This document shows positions 59,897-64,000 of a stretch of DNA of 64,000 bases, in pieces (the first letter of the stretch is position 1; each line of letters begins with the position of its first letter). The translations under genes were made by a program, and so were the position numbers. The stretch comes from CAITSH01 sp945892985 (GTDB lineage Bacteria > Pseudomonadota > Gammaproteobacteria > Burkholderiales > SG8-39), in the NCBI GenBank assembly GCA_945892985.1, contig CAMDDU010000003.1, forward strand, positions 1 to 64,000, given 5' to 3'. The notes under the pieces were generated by a model. That model had not been told where the DNA came from, did no database searches, and saw nothing but the letters and a program-made list of their open reading frames with translations.

Positions 59897-60514
59897 ATGG
59901 ACGGAATGCATGATCTTGGCGGCAAGCAGGGTTTTGGCCCGGTGCGCTACGCGCTTGACGCAAAGGTGTTCCATGAGCCCTGGGAAAAACGCGTCAACGC
60001 GTTGTACTCCCTGGCCGTGAAGCTTGGCGTGTTTAACATGGACGAGTATCGCCACGCCATCGAGCGCATGGAGCCACGCCACTACCTGTCGGCCAGCTAT
60101 TACGAGCGCTCGCTGACCAGTCTTGCGACGCTGTGCGTCGAAAAAGGACTGGTGACGCGTGAGGAACTCGAGCGTCGCGCGCATGGGGCGTTCCCACTCT
60201 CGTTGCCCAGCGCAGCCGGGCGCTCCAACGTGACAGGGCCGACGCGCTTCAAGGCCGGCGACCGCGTCAGGGTGAGGGACGACCATGTCCCCGGCCACAT
60301 GCGCATGCCCGCTTACATTCGCGGCAAGGCCGGCGTTGTAGTCGGTGAATCGCCGGCCTATCCCTTTCCCGACGCCCACGCCCACGGTGTGGCGGCGGCT
60401 GATGAGCCCACTTGCGACGTGCGTTTTAGCGCGAGCGAGCTCTGGTCCAACTCAGTCGACGAGGCCTTTGTGCATGTTGGCGTGTTCCACAGCTACCTCG
60501 AACGCCAGGGGTAG
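59897..60514 (+). CDS. nthB: Nitrile hydratase subunit beta
   Basis: 205 residues, slightly shorter than usual (210-230). It begins MDGMHDLGGKQGFGPV, the family hallmark, has HAIERMEPRHYLSASYYERSL and ends with the SH3-like barrel FKAGDRVRVRDDHVPGHMRMP and VRFSASELWSN. Residues from it complete the active site of the alpha subunit. No activator gene (P14K-like, or P44/P47K for iron) follows; the next gene lies on the other strand. Confidence 0.93.
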   Translation: MDGMHDLGGKQGFGPVRYALDAKVFHEPWEKRVNALYSLAVKLGVFNMDEYRHAIERMEPRHYLSASYYERSLTSLATLCVEKGLVTREELERRAHGAFPLSLPSAAGRSNVTGPTRFKAGDRVRVRDDHVPGHMRMPAYIRGKAGVVVGESPAYPFPDAHAHGVAAADEPTCDVRFSASELWSNSVDEAFVHVGVFHSYLERQG

Positions 60515-60624
60515 GGGCGGCGGCCGGCATTGATTCGGCCGCGGTGCTGCCGTAATCGGGGCGGCTAATGGTGGCTTGCCGTTTGCGCTCCGCTTGAACG
60601 AGGGGACGGGTGTCACCCGCAGCC

Positions 60625-61101
60625 CTAGCGGTACTTAGCCGCTGTGATGAACTGACTGAAGGTTTCGCACCACACAATGACCGTTGAAAACTTTGCCGGC
60701 TCGATGCCGGCAGGAACCGGGACGACAAAGTTCTCGAAGGTTTTGACGTCGCCGACGCGAACCATGCTTGACTTGAGCCTCTTGAAGTCTGCCGCAGTCT
60801 CGACGAACTCTGCAGACAAGTAGAGCTTGTAGTCCGGCCCCGGGGCGAGTTTTCCTGCCAGCGATACCGCGTTGGCGGCCACGGAAACAACCCCCTCGCC
60901 CCAGTGAAGAGCGTCGCTGCCCTTCAGTTCCCGCTTGAACTGTCCGGTGAAAAGAACCGCCGTCGTTGCCGCGCCCACCTCGGTCGCGCTTGGCGCTGCA
61001 GGCGCGATGAGTATGGGCAAGGTGTATATGCCCACAGCAAAACTGCCCACCGCGACGGCGACGTGGGATGCAACGAGGAGAAGAACGGTGCGCTTGTTCA
61101 T
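60625..61101 (-). CDS. DM13 domain protein, membrane-anchored or exported
   Basis: 158 residues. The N-terminus RTVLLLVASHVAVAVGSFAVGIY is a signal anchor or signal peptide. The rest is one DM13 domain: GEGVVSVAANAVSLAGKLAPGPDYKLYLS, then VGDVKTFENFVVPVPAGIEP and the C-terminal VVWCETFSQFITAAKYR. The single Cys near the end is the conserved one thought to take part in redox or electron transfer. Its role in bacteria is not established. Confidence 0.87.
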   Translation of the reverse strand: MNKRTVLLLVASHVAVAVGSFAVGIYTLPILIAPAAPSATEVGAATTAVLFTGQFKRELKGSDALHWGEGVVSVAANAVSLAGKLAPGPDYKLYLSAEFVETAADFKRLKSSMVRVGDVKTFENFVVPVPAGIEPAKFSTVIVWCETFSQFITAAKYR

Positions 61102-61196
61102 GGAGGCTGAAAACGAGAAAAATGGGAGTCGAAAATTAGGGCAGAGCGGTGCGTCGGAACAAGATGAGCATGGGTCAGGCGAAACGACGCATGCAG

Positions 61197-61227
61197 CTGG
61201 AAACCCTTATCTGGCAAGGGTTTCCAG
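61197..61227. other. Perfect 12-bp inverted repeat
   Basis: CTGGAAACCCTT and AAGGGTTTCCAG flank a seven-base loop (ATCTGGC) in the gap between the catalase-like gene and the DM13 gene, both on the minus strand. No T run follows on the minus strand, so it is either a Rho-independent terminator of weak form or another hairpin element. Confidence 0.55.
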
Positions 61228-61258
61228 TGTCCACGCCTCTGCCCCGGTGGGTCCGGGT

Positions 61259-62281
61259 TCAGTTGGACAAACGCCGGCCCAGCGATACACCGTACGAAGG
61301 CGCGCGCGCAGACAGTACCGGATCGGCACTCGGCGCGAGGCCGGCCGGCAACACCGTCGGCAGGAAGGTTTCACGGTCGCAGGCCTGGTCGGTGATCGCG
61401 TTGATGACCAGGCGCCCCATGTTCACCTCCGTACGGTCCGCTGGCCAGGGCTCGGTCGGGTCGGTCAGCTGGTCTCCGGCGCGCGCGAGTTGCGCGATGA
61501 CCTTGAAGGATACCGGGCCCTTGGACAGGCGCTCGGCCAGCTCGGGACGCAAAAAGGCGGCACCCTTGGCCTTGGCTTCGGCGTCGCTCAGGCCGACGCG
61601 TCCGGCCACCGGTTCGAAGCGCCAGCGCAGCGCCTGGGTGCGCCCGCCGGCGTTGGTTGCGATAAAGGCATTGGTGCTCCAGTAGGGCACCGTGCCGTAG
61701 CTTGCCGGGACCGGCTGGCCGCCGACGTACGCGGCCTGCCTGGTGGTGGCCGGATTGGCTTTGGAGAAGGCCGCAATCGCCTCGGCATTGGGCTGGCCGG
61801 TGGCCGGATTGGGTGCGCGCACCTTCATGAAATTGGCGAATTGCTCCGCCGTCTGCGCAAAGAAATGCGGTGCCGAAATGAACACCCATTCGAGGCGTTC
61901 GTTGTCGTCGATGGCGCGTACTGCAATTCCGCGCACGCTCTTGCCGTTGTCGGGTGCGTTGGGGTTGCCACCGCCGATCGAGAAGCGGCCGATGATGGGC
62001 GTCTGCTTGTCGGCGCGGAACATGCCAGAGCGCGTGATTGCTGCGGCGCCGGGGGAGGCCTCGAACCGGCCGGCAAAGCAGAATCCCTTGGCATGCGAAG
62101 CACGCGCCTTGTGTTTGCCGAATACACCGTTGAGCGTGTCGACGAGTTCGGTCGGCGTGGTTTGGTCCATTGCCGGTTTAGCGGCCATGTTGTCGGCGTT
62201 CATGGAAGCGCAACCGGCCGCAGAGCCGGCGAAACCGATGATCAGAAGCTTGCGTAGGGTGCGTTGTTTGATGCCTTGCAT
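61259..62281 (-). CDS. srpA: Catalase-related peroxidase (SrpA-like), putative lipoprotein
   Basis: 340 residues from the ATG at 62281. The N-terminus KLLIIGFAGSAAGC ends in a lipobox-like AAGC (about C24). The catalase-like core is shown by ARASHAKGFCFAGRFEASP (distal His), TPIIGRFSIGGGNPNAPD, VRGIAVRAI and VPYWSTNAFIATNAGGRTQ. SrpA-type proteins are short heme peroxidases or catalases that are often exported. They differ from true catalases in lacking the tail domain. The long frame upstream of the ATG belongs to a different, broken gene. Confidence 0.9.
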   Translation of the reverse strand: MQGIKQRTLRKLLIIGFAGSAAGCASMNADNMAAKPAMDQTTPTELVDTLNGVFGKHKARASHAKGFCFAGRFEASPGAAAITRSGMFRADKQTPIIGRFSIGGGNPNAPDNGKSVRGIAVRAIDDNERLEWVFISAPHFFAQTAEQFANFMKVRAPNPATGQPNAEAIAAFSKANPATTRQAAYVGGQPVPASYGTVPYWSTNAFIATNAGGRTQALRWRFEPVAGRVGLSDAEAKAKGAAFLRPELAERLSKGPVSFKVIAQLARAGDQLTDPTEPWPADRTEVNMGRLVINAITDQACDRETFLPTVLPAGLAPSADPVLSARAPSYGVSLGRRLSN

Positions 62282-62403
62282 GTGAGGTCTCCCGTGTTGA
62301 TTGGTATAGGCCCGGGTCCGTGGTGGACGAAGACAGGCTGGTTGCGTAATCGGGCGGCGCACGAAATGGCAACTGGGAGGTAGTCGGATCACGCTGTAAT
62401 TCC

Positions 62404-62677
62404 TTACAGCGCCGGCGGCACGTCCTGCGCGCAACACGCCGGTCCAGTTGCGCCGGTGGGCACTTGACGCTGCCGTAGGAGCAGAACACACAGCAATCGC
62501 CCGCCAGCGGCCGCGGCAGTTTGTGGCAGGTCTTGCAATCAAAAAAACGCAGGCGTCGGTGGGCATTTCCTCCACCGCGGTGGCGCCGCAAGCGGGGCAG
62601 GTCACAAGCACCGCGAGTTTGCATTCGCCGATCATCACCTTGGCGCGAGCGAGTACATCTTCGCGAGCGGGGGTCAC
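62404..62677 (-). pseudogene. Frameshifted small Cys-rich protein (GDCCVFCSYGSV family)
   Basis: From a GTG at 62677 (or ATG at 62635) the frame reads CKLAVLVTCPACGATAVEEM and PTDACVF. After a run of seven T the resemblance continues in another frame: FFDCKTCHKLPRPLAGDCC and VFCSYGSVKCPPAQ. Eight T would restore one frame. The end in the third frame (GPACCAQDVPPAL then TAA at 62404) may point to a second shift. The GDCCVFCSYGSVxCPP stretch is a widespread small zinc-ribbon-like hypothetical family. It is broken in this sequence, either truly or by a homopolymer error. Confidence 0.7.
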
Positions 62678-62794
62678 CAGGCGACTAAGGTCGCCATTGA
62701 GCGGCCGGGCAGGCGTGCGAAACCCGCTTGCGCAGGTCCGTCCCCAATGGCCGGTTAGCCGTCATTTATGAGTGCCGGTCTCTTCTACCTGATG

Positions 62795-63250
62795 CTACGG
62801 CCTTGGTTGGCCGGCGTCGTTTAGTCTTTCACCGTAAATCATTCGTGCAACTTGCGCTTCGGCGGCAGCAGTCTCGCACTGAGGGCATGGTCGAGAGGTG
62901 GAGTAGAGGACGCTGCCAGCAAGACTCGTACGGCCTAGGAGTCGCTGTGCATCGCGAATTGCCTCTCGTTCAGCGTGAGCGGTTGGATCGCCGCGCTTGA
63001 CTACGCGACTTGGACCTTCGCCAATGATCGCCCCATCCGCCACCAAGACTGCGCCGTAGGCCTGATCACCCCATGACTCAGCAAGCCGTTTCATCGACTC
63101 TGCGGCTTCAATCCAGCGTCGTTCCGGTTTGGATGGTGCATCCGAGCGCTCCGCAGATGAGGCAAGGCGCCAAACGAACATAAGAGCCACAGCAGCGACC
63201 GCTCGAGCCAAACCGTTGCGACGGGAGCGACTGAAAGGCGAGGTGGTCAT
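62795..63250 (-). CDS. Exported CDA-fold (cytidine/guanine deaminase-like) protein
   Basis: 151 residues. The catalytic zinc motif is complete: TAHAEREAI (His and Glu) and STSRPCPQCETA (PCxxC). The N-terminal FSRSRRNGLARAVAAVALMFVW with a twin Arg looks like a signal peptide or anchor. Deaminases of this fold are normally cytoplasmic (guanine deaminase, TadA). Export would be unusual; alternatively the hydrophobic part is an anchor. Substrate unknown. Confidence 0.8.
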   Translation of the reverse strand: MTTSPFSRSRRNGLARAVAAVALMFVWRLASSAERSDAPSKPERRWIEAAESMKRLAESWGDQAYGAVLVADGAIIGEGPSRVVKRGDPTAHAEREAIRDAQRLLGRTSLAGSVLYSTSRPCPQCETAAAEAQVARMIYGERLNDAGQPRP

Positions 63251-63365
63251 CGAGCGTCTCCTGACGGCTAACGTTAAAGCTGCCCGGCGCGCAGCATACG
63301 CCGCGAAGCGGCATTCTGCGGCTGTGTGTCCGCGCCGAGTGAAATGTTATGTTCCTTGCATGGCA

Positions 63366-64000
63366 CTAGCCGATCGCCGCGTTCACCCGCGGCATGACTT
63401 CTTCGGCCATCAGCGTCATCGAGCGCTTGGCGAGAGCCGGGTCCATCCAGTCATGGCAGGGGTAGAGCAGGGTGCCGAAGTCGCCCACTTGTTCGCGAAA
63501 GGCGAGGATCTGGTCGACCACGCTGTTGACCGTGCCGGTGACGACCAGTTTTTCGGTGACGTACTCGGTGGTGATCTTGGAGTCGGGCTCGCTCTGGTCG
63601 GCCTTGAACAGGTTGGAACGGCCGGCAAAACCGACGAGCTTGCGCACCAGTTGCTTGAAGTAGAAATGGTAGGGGCCTTCGGGGGAATGGCCGTAGCGCT
63701 TGGCGGTGGCTTCGTCGTCGGCGACAAAAATGGATTTCGCCACGCGCCATTCGGAGGTGTTGGCTTTTGCGCCCACGGCTTCGCGGCCCTCGGCGTACTT
63801 GGGCCAGTGCGAGGCCACCCACTGGGGCAGCAGGAAGTTGGCCGAGATCGGCTGCCAGCCGCGCTTGGCCGCTTCGGTCACGCCCTTGGAAAAGGGGGCG
63901 ACCGCGGTCACGACGATCTGCGGGTGCGGCGACTGGTAGGGCTTGAGAATGGTGCCCTGGCCGATTTCCGGGATCATGGTCTTTTCAGTGGTCACGGAAA
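63366..64000 (-). CDS. LLM-class flavin-dependent oxidoreductase (cut by window end)
   Basis: The frame is open to the window edge; 210 residues are visible, the C-terminal part of a luciferase-like monooxygenase. LKPYQSPHPQIVVTAVAPFSKGV, AKRGWQPISANFLLPQWVASHWPKY and VTGTVNSVVDQILAFREQVGDFG are typical. These enzymes use FMNH2 and oxygen to attack long-chain or aromatic compounds. The FMN-binding N-terminus should lie beyond 64000. An internal GTG at 63995 is not a true start. Confidence 0.85.
   Translation of the reverse strand, partial: SVTTEKTMIPEIGQGTILKPYQSPHPQIVVTAVAPFSKGVTEAAKRGWQPISANFLLPQWVASHWPKYAEGREAVGAKANTSEWRVAKSIFVADDEATAKRYGHSPEGPYHFYFKQLVRKLVGFAGRSNLFKADQSEPDSKITTEYVTEKLVVTGTVNSVVDQILAFREQVGDFGTLLYPCHDWMDPALAKRSMTLMAEEVMPRVNAAIG

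Noticed and set aside
61149..61685. Possible small gene starting MSMGQAKRR
   Set aside because: The start resembles some phage proteins, but the frame runs antisense into the SrpA-like gene and spans the 12-bp hairpin.
60935..62257. 440-codon open frame on the plus strand
   Set aside because: It is antisense to the SrpA-like and DM13 genes and consists of Gly/Arg-rich filler typical of GC-rich shadow frames.

Overview
The window is a stretch of betaproteobacterial chromosome, with a fragment of a mobile element at its left end. The best evidence is gene order: ndk-rlmN-pilF-rodZ-ispG-hisS-yfgM-bamB-der-hfq-hflX-hflK-hflC-hisZ-purA is a betaproteobacterial block, and rpsF-priB-rpsR-rplI-dnaB and aminotransferase-hom-thrC fit the same class. 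A tripartite-tricarboxylate (Bug/TctC) binding protein, a nitrile hydratase and an LLM flavin enzyme at the right end point towards Burkholderiales or relatives. I cannot place it more precisely.

Layout. 1-5.1 kb: remains of an integrated element, with an IS1595-type transposase tail, a small zinc-finger-like protein, a phage-type family A DNA polymerase and an N-terminally cut primase/helicase that abuts a fragment of McrC. 5.2-8.1 kb: tRNA-Arg, then an AT-richer group of HNH endonuclease, DUF6352 protein and an AlkA-type glycosylase. 8.2-29.9 kb: core housekeeping genes (accA, tilS, the ndk-to-purA block, a phosphoribosyltransferase, tRNA-Leu, rnr, rlmB). 30-35 kb: two poorly known genes, the ribosomal/primosomal operon rpsF-priB-rpsR-rplI with a terminator, and dnaB. 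35-45.4 kb (minus strand): an exported methyltransferase, phoH, a Bcp-type peroxiredoxin and a complete set of genes for adding 4-amino-4-deoxy-L-arabinose (Ara4N) to lipid A (arnD, split arnA, arnC, arnB, arnE, arnT) headed by an Mth938-like gene. 45.6-49.5 kb: an AI-2E-family transporter and a second, diverged and partial copy of the cassette (broken arnB, arnE, arnT, Mth938-like). 49.7-54.1 kb: an internally deleted alaC, then alaA-hom-thrC. 54.2-58.1 kb: pseudouridine synthase, hydrolase, arfB, a repeat array, yqgE, tag. 58.2-64 kb: TctC-type binding protein, nitrile hydratase alpha and beta, DM13 protein, catalase-like lipoprotein, a frameshifted Cys-rich gene, an exported deaminase and an LLM oxidoreductase cut by the window edge.

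How the genes work together. The central block serves tRNA and rRNA maturation, isoprenoid synthesis, outer-membrane assembly and membrane proteolysis control. The arn genes form one pathway from UDP-glucuronate to Ara4N-modified lipid A, with arnT, arnE and the Mth938-like gene present twice. The most unusual structures are the duplicated arn cassette, the array in which the last codons of yqgE were copied together with a palindromic repeat, the in-frame gutted alaC, and the junction of two beheaded genes near 4.6 kb. I found no CRISPR array and no clearly new defence system. Base composition rises strongly from left to right.
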